From Mya arenaria (taxonomy: Eukaryota > Mollusca > Bivalvia > Myida > Myidae): a stretch of DNA of 64,000 bases. The stretch is taken from the NCBI RefSeq assembly GCF_026914265.1, contig NC_069129.1, positions 16,794,945 to 16,858,944 on the forward strand, written 5' to 3'. Shown piece after piece: positions 1 to 11,300 of the stretch (position 1 is the stretch's first letter; each line of letters opens with the position of its first letter). Both the position numbers and the translations under genes were made by a program. The notes beneath the pieces are model-generated. The model was not told the origin of the DNA. It saw only the letters and a list, made by a program, of their open reading frames with translations, and searched no databases.

Positions 1-880
1 CGATTGACATTGATCATGTTATATCATAAATAACAACAAAATTGATGGTTTGTTTTTTGAAAAACGAAAAAGACTTAACAGATTCATTGACTAGAACACT
101 AACAGTTAGTTATATAAACTCTAACAAGAAAAGAATAAAACAACCTGAAGTATTTCTGAAGTGTCTTACAAAAACAAGTATAGATATAATACAGTGTAAT
201 TTGAGATAAATGACCTAAAACAGAAAAGAGCCACACCGAAATGACTCTTATGACTTGGCAATGTCAAATGTAAATGACAATAAACATAATGAGAAACACA
301 CGCATCAATGTCTCCTATATGGCAATTCTAGTATTTGATCAAATAATTAATGCAATCGCGCAAAAAAGGATAAAAGTTTCAGTTAAGGTTTGGTGGCAAG
401 TTGGCATTTTCAATTTTAACTAAAATAAAATATTCTTGTCTGTATTGGTAAGGCCCAGACCATTGATATTTAGTTTGTTAAAGTAGTGGGCCTTTACACG
501 CACGCACACAAGTCAGAGATGGCGGGTCCCAAATATCAGACTCAGCAGATGGTATTCTAGTTGAGTTGGGCATAATTGTCATAGATGAAGATTTCAGTAC
601 CGTCAAGATGCATTTTCCGAGGACTGGTTGGCTGGTCGTTTTGGGGGAATGGTAGCAGGATGGACATATACATCAAAACCACAGTGTCCTTGGCTATGGG
701 TCTACAATAAGGTTGGCCAAACGACTAGGTCAAGGCTTAACATGACCTGCAGCAAGATTCCCAACAACATCAGTATGTTGGCCTTTTTTACCATACCGAA
801 ATGAAAGGCACAAAAACAACAAGCATAGTTAAATGGAAATAGATAATGCCAAAATTAGTGTTATTATGTTCGTTAAGGCC
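1..880. other. Intergenic, no gene seen
   Basis: AT-rich sequence with short open frames only. I see no exon-like stretch with flanking splice sites, no tRNA promoter boxes and no inverted-repeat element. A short (CGCACA)-like run near 497-508 is too small to count as a repeat array. Confidence 0.5.
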
Positions 881-883
881 AGG

Positions 884-884
<1 letters not shown>

Positions 885-918
<34 letters not shown>

Positions 919-960
919 CGTGTGTGCGTGCGTGCGCGTGTGCGTGCGTGCGTGCGTGTG
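885..960. repeat. GT/GC microsatellite
   Basis: A run of alternating purine and pyrimidine, first (GT)n and then mixed GTGC/GTGT units. The open frames across it (Cys-Val or Thr-His repeats) are artefacts of the repeat. Confidence 0.95.
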
Positions 961-1029
961 TGAACATCGCCAACACTGCAATACTGTCATATCCACGTAC
1001 ATTGGAGTGCAGTGTGCCACACGCAGGGC

Positions 1030-1555
1030 GATGTCTTAGTCCCTGGATCTATCTTAACGTTTTCAGCCAAGTTATGTTACATGCACAACTGAACAAAAAG
1101 TGTTGAAAGAACTTTAATAATGTGCAGGGACAATAAGCAGTTGGAAGAATGAAAACAAACTAAATATGAACACCTCATAAACTGAATCTATTATGTTTGG
1201 CAGTACCACACAGTTAAACAAATGTTGTATAATTAACGAAATAGACATAACTGGTGACAAAGATCGCCCTGTCAGTGAGTCAGTTTTTTATGGTACATAG
1301 GTGCTTATTTGGACAAGACTTTAAATCTAAAGGAGCATGTCGAGGGATGAAAGCGAAAAGTGTCTATCTTCTTCTTTATTCTCATTCACCCCTCTATGTA
1401 GAAACCACATGAACCATATGACCGCAATATTAAACTATATCAGAAGTAATGGTATTCGTAAATTCGTACTGTAGATAATACAAGAATCTTCATACTTTCA
1501 TAAGTCATTTTGCACTTTAATTGATTACAGCAAATTTAAACTGATGGCATAGCAA
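1030..1555. other. Intergenic, no gene seen
   Basis: AT-rich spacer between the microsatellite and the LINE remnant. I see no recognisable feature in it. Confidence 0.5.
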
Positions 1556-1559
1556 CATG

Positions 1560-1920
1560 TTATCTATACCACATGCAACGAATTTATATATGTGTGCAAA
1601 ACTAGTCTTAAACCGTAGCAATTTTATAAGGTCTAAACAACCTCTATATAAACTGCATTGGTTACCTACCAAAGCCAAAACTAGTTTCAACTTTTTATGT
1701 TGCATGTACCAGTGTTTTGTTAATACCTGCATACCTCACGGAACTGTTGTCTAAATTCAATTAAATTATATCAAGGTTAATGTTTTCCGATTCAAAAGAG
1801 TGGCAGTTTGAGATACATTCGAACAAACGTAAATCGTTTAATGACAGAATGAGATGTTTTTGTACAATTGGCCCGAGACTCTGGTACAAACAAAAACGCA
1901 TCTTATGACTGCTATGCATT
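1560..1920 (+). mobile_element. Decayed non-LTR retrotransposon, reverse-transcriptase C-terminus
   Basis: A plus-strand frame at 1557-1754 reads through a segment of the type 'AKLVLNRS...LYKLHWLP'. This matches the region after the palm domain in jockey/CR1-type LINE reverse transcriptases, where 'LHWLPxxxRIxFK' is strongly conserved. The frame is broken near 1754. A second piece, 'CTIGPRLWYK', at about 1865-1895 resembles the family's 'FxxxGPxLWNxLP' motif. Order and spacing agree with one element truncated at the 5' end and mutated by small indels. No endonuclease, upstream palm motifs or 3' tail are visible, so it is not active. The assignment rests on motif memory only. Confidence 0.6.
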
Positions 1921-2022
1921 GTTTTAGATATAGTAGTCAAGTAACATCATTTACAAGACTTTTCTGACATTGTCTTGTATACAGTACTGAGATATATAAT
2001 GTTTTTTTGTCGTTACATTCAT

Positions 2023-2240
2023 CACTAGCGGATCCAGGGGGGAGGGGGCGCACCCGGACCCGCCCACCTAAAATCGTCAATGCTTAGTTTATTTAATATT
2101 TAGTTTTATATAAAGGAGAATAAACGTAGTAAAATACGCCAAAATACATCAGTTCTGACTAGCAATGGTTAAATTATCTTGGGGAGTATCCCCAAACCGG
2201 CCTACAATAATTTTAAACCAAATAAATTTTCAAATATATA
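2023..2240. mobile_element. MITE, CACTAGCGGATC family, copy 1 (right end eroded)
   Basis: It begins CACTAGCGGATCC followed by a G-rich run, as in the copies at 18478 and 19936. Like the 18478 copy it has an internal 'AACCAAATAAATTT' segment. The right terminal repeat is not recognisable, so the end coordinate is approximate. Confidence 0.6.
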
Positions 2241-2690
2241 TACGTCAGCATAATGTCCGGCGTGCCTTACATATTGCATTTCACAGAGAGAAATTTAACA
2301 CAGTCGAAAACGAGCTGAAATAATCCTTAGGAGTCTGAGAAAATCAGAAAGTTCCATCTAGATACGTCTGCAAGGAATTGCGTCGCAAAAACATGAATGT
2401 CACATATAAATGATGGAAGCTTACTTGACTGTTTTGATTTGTTTAACAACTTGATGGTATAATTGTATAAGAGGTTATCAGGGTAGTTTAAATCATTGAT
2501 TCCATAGTAGTTATATACATGTAGTTGCTTTTTCTTATTTGTAATTGATTATATTTGGAATGTATTGCTTGCTAAACTCATACGTTTAGCAATTTGTGTA
2601 CCTTCTGTTCGTTCAATATGTTATCTGAATGTTACCCGTATTTTTAAATATCAATTCGTACAATGTTTTATACATGAACTGACTCTCTGA
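2241..2690. other. Intergenic, no gene seen
   Basis: AT-rich spacer before the CT-rich minisatellite. No exon, RNA gene or repeat recognised. Confidence 0.5.
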
Positions 2691-2696
2691 AGTTTG

Positions 2697-4490
2697 AGAA
2701 AATCTCTCTCCCTCTCTCTTCCTTTCTCTCTCTCTTCCTACCTCACCCCCTCTCTGCCTACCTGTTCCCTCTCTCTTGTTCTACCTGACCCCATTTTACC
2801 CCCTCTCTGCCTACCTGGTCACACTTTCTCGTTCTAACTCACCCCTTTTAACCCCTCTCTGCCAACCCGTTCCATCTCTCTCGTTCAACCTCACCCCCTT
2901 TTACCCCCTCTCTGCCTACCTGTTCCCACTCTCTCGTTCTACCTCACCCCCTTTTCACCCCTCTCTGCCTACCTATCCCCTCTCTCTCATTCTATCTCAA
3001 CCCCTTTTACCCCCTCTATGCATACCTGTTCCCACTCTCTCCTTCTACCTCACTCCATTTTACCCCCTCTCTACCTGTTCCCACTCTCTCTTTCTACCTC
3101 ACCCCCTTTTATCCCCTCTCTGCCTACCTGTTCCCACTCTCTCTTTCTACCTCACCCCTCTCTGCCTACCTGTTCACATTCTCTCTTTCCACCTCGCCCT
3201 CTTTTACCCCCTCTCTGCCTACCTGTTCCCACTATTCTATCTTCCTCACCCCCTCTCTGCCTACCTGTTCCAACTCTCTTTTTCTACCTCAACCCCTCTC
3301 TGTCTACCTGTTCCATCTCTCTCGTTCTGCCTCACCCCTCTCTGCCTACCTGTTCACATTCTCTCTTTCCACCTCGCCCCCTTTTACCCCCTCTCTGCCT
3401 ACCTGTTCCCACTATCTCTATCTTCCTCACCCCCTCTCCGCCTACCTGTTCCAACTCTCTTTTTCTACCTCAACCCCACTCTGTCTACCTGTTCACACTC
3501 TCTCTTTCTACCTCACCCCCTTTTACCCCCTCTCTACCTACCTGTTCACAACACTCTCTCTTTCTACCTCACCCCCTTTTACCCCCTCTCTGCCTAACTG
3601 TTCACACTCTCTCTTTCTACCTCGCCCCCTTTTACCCCCTCTCTGCCTAACTGTTCACACTCTCTCTTTCTACCTCACCTCCTTTAACCCCCTCTCTGCC
3701 TACCTGTTCACACTCTCTCTCTTTCTACCACAGCCTCCTTTTGCCCACTCTCTGCCTACCTGTTCACACTCTCTCTTTCTACCTCACCCCCTTTTACCCC
3801 CTCTTTGCCTTCCTGTTCACACTCTCTCTTTCTACCTCATCCCTTTTACCCCCTCTCTGCCTTCCTGTTCACACTCTTTCTACCTCACACCCTTTAACCC
3901 CTTCTCTGCCTACCTGTTCACACTCTCTCTTTGTACTTCACCCCCTCTCTGCCTACCTGTTCACACTCTTTCTACCTCACCCCTCTCTGCCTACCTGTTC
4001 ACACTCTCTCTTTCTACCTCACCCCCTTTTACCCCCTCTCTGCCTACCTGTTCACACTCTCTCTTTCTACCTCAACCCCTTTAACTCCCTCTCTGCCTAC
4101 CTGTTCACTCTCTCTCTCTCTCTTTCTACCTCACCCACTCTCTGCCTACCTGTTCACACTCTCTCTCTCTCTTTCTTCCTCACCCCCTTTTAACCACTCT
4201 CTGCCTACCTGTTCACACTCTATCTACCTCACCTTTTACCCCGTCTCTGCCTACCTGTTCACACTCTCTCTTTCTACCTCACCCCCTTTTACCCCCTCTC
4301 TGCCTACCTGTTCACTCTCTTTCTACCTCACCTACCTCATCATCTCTCTCTCTTCTTACGTCACTCGCTCTCTTTCTTCCTACCTCCCTTTCTCTCTAAC
4401 TACTTCAATCGCCCCCCCTCTCACTCTCTTTCTCCCTCCCCCTCTCTCCTCTCTCAAATCTTTCCCTCCCCCTCTCTCTCATAATATTAC
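2697..4490. repeat. CT-rich minisatellite, about 50-bp units
   Basis: About 1.8 kb of variable tandem units, each combining CTCTCTGCCTACCTGTTC, a CT-rich run, CTACCTCACC and CCTTTTACCCC. Unit length varies because the CT run and the CCCCTTTTACC block come and go. The plus strand is almost free of G, so long open frames rich in Leu, Pro and Ser appear in all frames. They have no codon preference or splice context and are not genes. Confidence 0.95.
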
Positions 4491-4499
4491 GACTCTGTA

Positions 4500-4910
4500 A
4501 ACGAAGTAAAATAATACCGGGAAGTTGTTTTTCTCTGAAAGCCGAAAATAAGGGTTCAACTACATATAGTTGATTATCGCACGATTAACAGCAGCAGTAG
4601 TTGTGATAGTTGAAATAGTAGTTGTTGTTTTAGGAGTGGCAACCCAAATCAGTAGCAGCAGCAGCGACAGTAATAGTAGGGGTTGCAGCATCATCACCAC
4701 CACCACCTACATAAGTGATTATGATGGTAATGATGATGTTGCTAGAATGAAATGCTCCAGACTTCAAATATTTTTTCTGTAGTTTTAAACTTATAATAAG
4801 ATTATAAATACATACACACTTCACATAAATTGCAGTTGAAGCCTAATATTACTTCAATAATAAGCAAATTCTGACTTTCTGCAAAATTTGTTATGTTCCA
4901 AGTTCTTTAC
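4500..4910. other. Spacer with short trinucleotide runs
   Basis: Between the two minisatellites. It holds imperfect trinucleotide runs (GTA/GTT/CAG and CAC) at about 4585-4735 and no supported gene. Confidence 0.55.
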
Positions 4911-4916
4911 AGCCTG

Positions 4917-6318
4917 ATTCAATGTGCCCTTTTCTCCCTTAGCACCCTGTCCCTTTTCTGCAGCACCCTGTCCCTTTTCTGCAGCACCCTGTCCCTTTTT
5001 TTCTTAGCACCCGGTCCCTTTTCTGCAGCGAACTGCCCCTTTTCTCCCTTAGCACCCTGTCCCTTTTCTTTCTTAGCACCCTGTCCCTTTTCTTCCGTAG
5101 CACCCTGTCCCTTTTCTACAGCACCGTCTCTTTTCTGCAGCACCCTGTCCCTTTTCTGCAGCACCCACTGTTTGTTCTGCAGCACTCTGTCTTTTTTCCG
5201 CAGCACCCTGTCCCTTTTCTGCAGCACCCTGTCCCTTTTTTTCTTAGCACCCTGTCCCTATTTTTTCTTAGCACCCTGTCCCTTTTCTGCAGCACCCTGT
5301 CCCTTTTCTTTCTTAGCACCCTGTCCCTTTTCTGCAGCACACTGTCCCTTTTCTGCAGCACCCTGTCCTTTTTCTGCAGCACCCTGTCCCTTTTCTGCAG
5401 CACCCTGTCCTTTTTCTGCAGCACACTGTTCCTTTTCTTAGCCCCCTGTCCCTTTTCTGCAGCACCCTATCCCTTTTCTGCAGCACCCTGTCCCTTTTCT
5501 GCAGCACCCTGTCCTTTTTCTGCAGCACCCTATCCCTTTTCTGCAGCACCCTGTCCTTTTTCTGCAGCACCCTATCCCTTTTCTGCAGCACCCTGTCCTT
5601 TTTCTGCAGCACACTGTCCCTTTTCTGCAGCACCCTATCCCTTTTCTGCAGCACCCTGTCCCTTTTCTGCAGCACACTGTCCCTTTTCTGCAGCGCACTG
5701 TCCCTTTTCTGCAGCACCCTGTCCTTTTTCTGCAGCACACTGTCCCTTTTCTGCAGCACCCTATCCCTTTTCTGCAGCACCCTGTCTTTTTTCTGCAGCA
5801 CACTGTCCCTTTTCTGCAGCGCACTGTCCCTTTTCTGCAGCACCCTGTCCTTTTTCTGCAGCACCATATCCCTTTTCTGCAGCACCCTGTCCCTTTTCTG
5901 CAGCACACTGTCCTTTTCCTGCAGCACCATGTCCCTTTTCTGCAGCACCCTATCCTGTCCTATTTCTGCAGCACACTGTCCCTTTTCTGCAGCACACTGT
6001 CCCTTTTCTGCAGCACCCGGTCCTTTTTCTGCAGCACCCTATCCCTTTTCTGCAGCACCCTGTCATTTTTCTGCAGCACACTGTCCCTTTTCTGCAGCAC
6101 ACTGTCCCTTTTCTGCACCACCCTGTCCTTTTTCTGCAGCTTCCTGTCCCTTTTCTACAGCACCCTTTCCCTTTTCTGCAGCACCCTGTCCCTTTTCTGC
6201 AGCACACTGTCCCTTTTCTGCAGCACCCTGTCCTTTTTCTGCAGCTTCCTGTCCCTTTTCTGCAGCACCCTGGCCCTTTTCTGCAGCACCCTTTCCCTTT
6301 TCTGCAGCACCATGTCCC
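4917..6318. repeat. 21-bp minisatellite with a PstI site in nearly every unit
   Basis: About 65 tandem copies of a 21-bp unit, CTGCAGCACCCTGTCCCTTT with one further T. Since 21 is a multiple of 3, every frame without a stop in one unit stays open, giving the long repetitive frames on both strands (for example CCRKGTG on the minus strand). The left part (4917-5450) has more variants, such as CTTAGC in place of CTGCAGC. The right part alternates a few variants (ACCCTG, ACACTG, ACCCTA), which suggests higher-order duplication. There is no evidence that it is translated. Confidence 0.95.
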
Positions 6319-6419
6319 CTTTAAATCATGGCTAAAGCCCTAGAAAAACAATGACCTGATCATTCTGTCCATGATCTACATGCCTTATTCTATTAATGTT
6401 AAGGGCCATAACTATACAT

Positions 6420-6880
6420 GTACTTGAGGAAGCTACACAACTTTACTCAGGTGCATAACATGCTGGTCAACAGTCTAGTTATTAACACGCCTCTGACTCT
6501 CAACCATTTGGAGATATGTAGGACACAAGATTGCATACACTATACGTCATATTCTCACACAGCCAAGGGCCATAACTCTGAAATAATTGGACAAAGCAAC
6601 ACAAAACCGCATGTGCACAAGTTCACGTGTTAGTTACTTTTATTGTTAAGTTTTGGGGCTCATATTCTTTGGATAAACACATGACACAAGATTGCATACT
6701 CTGACTTTATTTGTTACTAGGTCAAGGGCCACACCATTGCACTTACTGGATGCAGCCACACACAAAACCCTAGGTACTTCCCATCCTGCTTAACATTCAA
6801 GTTCCATGACTCATGCTTATATATTTTTGGGGATATTCACAACACAAGATTAAGTGTCTGACAAATCTATATGCCACCCT
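6420..6880. repeat. Degenerate tandem repeat, about 155 bp, three copies
   Basis: The phrase ACACAAGATTGCATAC recurs at about 6524 and 6687, with a decayed third copy near 6842. Each is accompanied by 'caagggcca'. It reads as an old tandem duplication of an interspersed element. Confidence 0.5.
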
Positions 6881-7111
6881 TTTTCAATTGGGGCATTAAA
6901 AAACACATTTTCTAGTTTATAAACTTATCAATAAAATAGCCTTTATTCAGTATATATATGTTTTACAGATAAATAATATGTCATATACTGTCCCAGTGTA
7001 CAAGAACAAGAGTCCTGGGGAGCTTACACTTACACCAGTCTGTTGTTTTTCAGTTGAAAAAGGGACATAACTCAACAATTATTTAAGCCATATAACTCAA
7101 CAATTATTTAA

Positions 7112-7456
7112 AGTGACACTGTTATTCAAAATCAATACATACACATGTTAAACATACATAAATTTGGAGTGATACACCCTCAACTACTTACTAAATAATG
7201 CATTTATGGAAAATATTAATTACTAATAACAGTATTATAACTGTATTTAAAAGCTGAAAACGCAAAAATATTAAATAATTGGTGAATGCCCAAAGATTTA
7301 CTATGGTCTCATTAGGTAGCAAAACCATGTTTTCTGCACATTTCTTATAAATTAAACTTGGTACCCTTCATAAGAATCATTGTTTTCGACATGTTTTCAT
7401 CCTTTTTGATATATTAAAGCAATTGTTAAATCTCATTTTGGAGTAAGAGTGCATCT
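7112..7456. mobile_element. TTAA-flanked MITE, family A, copy 1
   Basis: Element of about 345 bp between two TTAA tetranucleotides (7108-7111 and 7457-7460). It starts AGTGACACT and ends GAGTGCATCT, so the termini are imperfect inverted repeats. Its inside matches the copies at 14920, 27518, 40966 and 60713. TTAA target sites are typical of piggyBac-type transposases, but no transposase is present and that assignment is an inference. Confidence 0.8.
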
Positions 7457-7612
7457 TTAAGCCAGAGTGATAAGCCTTGCTTTACACATATGGAAATTGT
7501 CTCTTTGTAACAGGTGTACCAAGTTTCATTTGAAGATCTTGGAACAGTTTTTGAGTTATAACCAAGTTTCAAGTTTTTGCACTTTGTTGACACCAATGTT
7601 ATGGCAATACCT

Positions 7613-8022
7613 CAGGGCTTCCATTGAATTTGAAACTGGAAGTGAACTTCCTTGACACCAATATTGGAAGCTTTCCTCTGAAATATTGAAGTTTATACCA
7701 CTGGAACTCTCCAGAACTCTTGTAAGAATGTTCCGCTATTGTCTAATGAGATACTTTAAGTGATAAATAATTTATAACTATAACTTGCATACTTCATTAA
7801 ATTGTATTTAAAGAATTCATTTCACTTCAAGACTTATTGAAAATGTGGCCATAAAGTAACAAGGACACCAAGTTTTGATATTCTTAACTTCCATGCCTAT
7901 ACTTTGGGAAGTTTTCTCCAAAATAGAGGAAGTTTTTGTACTTCCAAGGACCCAATTTGTTAAGTTTTTGGCACCGTTTTAGGAAGTGAAATACTTCCAA
8001 ACTTCCTTTAATGGAAGCCCTG
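7613..8022. mobile_element. MITE with CAGGGCTTCCATT termini and a 6-bp target duplication
   Basis: It begins CAGGGCTTCCATT and ends with the near-complement AATGGAAGCCCTG. It is flanked on both sides by ATACCT (7607-7612 and 8023-8028), which marks an insertion. Several internal GGAAGT/ACTTCC pairs give it a fold-back structure. The CAGGG start resembles hAT elements, but the duplication reads as 6 bp rather than 8. It lies about 70 bp beyond the GINS3 stop codon. Confidence 0.75.
8007..8012 (-). promoter_or_regulatory. Candidate GINS3 poly(A) signal (ATTAAA)
   Basis: ATTAAA on the minus strand, 84 bp beyond the stop codon. It is inside the terminal repeat of the MITE at 7613-8022, so the insertion may have supplied the signal. 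This is positional inference only. Confidence 0.35.
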
Positions 8023-8095
8023 ATACCTTATTTTCTTCTAAAAGCACACGGCCTATAAATCATATTACAAAAGTTGATTACATGTACAACAAAGA

Positions 8096-8332
8096 TCAAA
8101 CAGGTTCCTCCATGATAGCGCGTTTTCTTTTCCTGTGTTTTTTAACCATTTCTGATGTGACCAGTTTTTCTGTCTGCCGAGTCTCCCACCTCATAAAGTC
8201 ATTGAGTCCCAACTGACCGGCACGAAACAAAAGTCTCTCCGACTCGTCCAGTTTCTCTGTGAGTTTTGATGTGTCCTCATTATAACTGTTCTGGGAAGAG
8301 TCCATCACTTTCCGGAATCTATGTTGGAAGGA
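8096..8332 (-). CDS. GINS3: GINS3 exon 4 with stop codon
   Basis: Acceptor TTTTTCCAG|TCC, phase 0. It codes for 'RFRKVMDSSQNSYNEDTS', 'GLNDF' and the basic C-terminus, and ends in a stop at 8096-8098. Confidence 0.95.
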   Translation of the reverse strand, partial: SFQHRFRKVMDSSQNSYNEDTSKLTEKLDESERLLFRAGQLGLNDFMRWETRQTEKLVTSEMVKKHRKRKRAIMEEPV

Positions 8333-11300
8333 CTGGAAAAAAAGGATCTTACTAAATGTAAATTTTACGCCTAAAAAAAGGATTTGTTTCAGGAAATTGG
8401 ACCAACAGTGTTCTATTTAAAATACAGACAAGTTAAAACCTTTGACAGACTTCCTTTTTAAATCTATTGATATTTACAAAGTCTTTAACAAAGCAGTTAT
8501 GCATGGATTACGGCTATTTCAGAGAGACAGATAAGGTGGATTTTGAACCTCAGCAGAGTAAGGCATTAATCGATTTAATATTGTAGGGTTGAGGGTAGCA
8601 GGCTCAAGGCATCTTGGCTTAACAAACCTAAATCATATTCAATTTTAAGGGTAGGTCACTACATAATATTTGTCATCATTTTTGAAACCAGTTTAGCATC
8701 TACTTTAAAATTATTCAATAATCATGAATCTATTTGTTTGGAAACAACTGTTGAAATGTTTTAATTGTTAAATACTCTTGTATATGGATGAATACTCTCT
8801 GAATAATTTTAAGGGTGGGTAAATTACCCTTTGGCCCAAAAGCTTAACTGGAGCTCTGCTATTTTGAATGATTGCAAGCTTAATAAAAATCTTGCTTTCA
8901 TCATACATGCAAGCTGAAAGCTGACGTTGACAAGCATTTTGGCCACATCAGGCAACTCTGGCAGGCATTTGAATGAATACTTCTAAATAATTTTAAGGGT
9001 GGGTAAAATACCCTATGGCACAGAACCTTATTTGGAGCTGTGCTATTTTGAATTACTGCAAGCCTAAGAAAAACCTTGCTATCAACAAACTGAAAAGCTC
9101 ACCTTGACAAGCATTTTTGCCACATCCTGTGACTCTGGCAGGTCGAACTTGAGAAGATGGGTTCCAAAGCTGAAGTAGTAGGGCCCCAATTTGTGCAGAT
9201 CTACTACTGATGCATCAGCCGTTAATATCTCCCGATATGACTCTCTGAAAGTAACAAACAACTCATATATCCATACTAGAAAAAAACAAAAACAATGCTT
9301 TATGGTTGTATTCTGCAAAAATAGAAAAATTATGTTTGTCACAGTACCGATACCTATACAGGTGGTGAGGAGGTGTGTAAGTGGACTGGTAGCTCAGTTG
9401 GTAGAGCACTCGCCCTAAAAGCGAGGGGTCCCGGGTTCGAGCCCCGGTCTGACTGCATATTTTTCTCACCCTGTTACATTTGGCGCACAACAAGGGACCA
9501 TGGCAGCACTGTTTGACAGGATTATGCACTCTCAGTGCTAATTATGTGTATTCCTTAGCACTGGTGTTCCTCAAATTAGAGGACGAATTTCCAGTTTGTG
9601 GGGAAGTATGTCACGGTACCAATACCTATACAGGTGTTGAGGAAGAGTGTAAGTGGTTTTGCCAGGTAGGGTCAGGTTGCCCTAGACACAGGTATTTTGA
9701 ATTAGAGCCAATTTAAGGAACAATTTAGTCCACTTGTTTAACTTTTTTGACTTTCGAGCTTATTTCAAGACACAATTAATAACCGGTTTGGGAAAATAAC
9801 ATTTTTAATAAGATACATGTTATAAATCTTCTTTGACAACAACACTACATTACATAAGTTTACATGAAAATGTACATGTTATGCAGGGTTCTCCTATAGA
9901 CACAGTTGGCACTGGACTCACAATTATTGCTACCACTTTAAAAAAAAAAATACTACAAAAATTGAAAGAGAACTAAAATGGCAGTCGACCCTGCAACTCT
10001 TAAAATGTTTCAATTTCCAACGTGCTCATTTTTTTTATATTTTATATATTAGCAGGGTTTGTTAAATATTTTGATACCAGGCACAAAAATTCTAATTTTC
10101 AGTGACTAACAATAAAATTGATTTTGGGACTCCCATATTTCAGATTCAAACGATAACACTGTATCAAGCAAATTCTATCATTACCTATACTGTTTTGGTG
10201 TCTCAACACTGACCATGTGTCTTTTGCGACTACACAAGGAACGAGCCATCCAGTGTGGGAACTCTATCTTGGTGCCAGGCATAAGATCTTCATTGATAGA
10301 ACTTGAGTCCAGGAAACCTATAGTGCAAAAAAATAAATAGTTTTCACAGTAATCAAACTGTTTGTTTGTGCAGAATGTACAAGCCCGAAGACCAGAGTGG
10401 AAAAAATCTATAAAAAAAAATCAAAACCAGCCTCCTACACACGAGTCCGCCCATTATTATTAACCTTTGCAGCTTGCCTGGCAAACATTTTTTACTCCTG
10501 ACACTAGTAAAGTGAACCTGGAAAAAAGTGTGCCCATTGTCGGGCTCAAACACGACCGCCCGAATACTGGAAGGGCGCTTATTAGCCACAATAATGCGCA
10601 TTTAGGGAACTTTTTTAACATTTGGATAATCATTTTGTTCCCTAAACGCCACTAGTCGACTGATCCATATCAATGTAAACTATATTCTTCAACTGGTACT
10701 CCACAATACTAAACACTTCACTGTTATGCACCAGTCAATTGTAACCACGGCCCCCCCAGGTTCGGGGGTATACCGGGGATAGCCGGGGAAATGGGCCGTG
10801 TTTTTACCTTCCAGGTGGCCCCGCAGTGCCGGGTGAATGCGTTGGTTTTGTCTTCACGCCAAATATAGCAGGAAATTGGCCTTATCTAGGGTCCCATGGG
10901 TGCGGGGGCATTTGGCGAGGGTTTTACCAGCAGATCTTCCCAGCAGGGCAGAGATTTTGCCCGGGTTTGGCTGGACCGAAAGTCAAAGTCACCGCTATTC
11001 CCCGGACCTTGGGGGCCATGGTTACAAATGACTGGTGCATTAAAAAAAAAAAAAGTTACACTTTAATTATTTTAGCCAATATCTTTTAATTAATACACTT
11101 AAGTGTTTAATGAAACACAAATAATAAGTTTAATTTAGATCGACTTTAGTCAATAAAGCAACGCCATTTTGAAACCATCTAGCAGGTGCCCGTTATCTTT
11201 CCGTCAATATACTTAGCACTGGGACCTGTCATTCTTGGCTAGGAAAAAACAAGTGGGATATGGACGCGTAGAGTCGCCAAATAAAAAATTGTCAAAGACT

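Noticed and set aside
2776..4500. Long overlapping open frames rich in Leu, Pro, Ser and Thr
   Set aside because: They follow the CT-rich minisatellite in all plus frames. The absence of G on that strand removes stop codons; no splice or domain support.
4893..6324. Long frames on both strands, including a Cys/Arg/Lys/Gly-rich protein
   Set aside because: A 21-bp period keeps any stop-free frame open. Both strands are equally open, which is a repeat effect and not coding.
9382..9455. A functional tRNA-Leu (TAA) gene
   Set aside because: The position before the anticodon is C rather than T, the acceptor stem is poor, and the unit sits in a repeated element.
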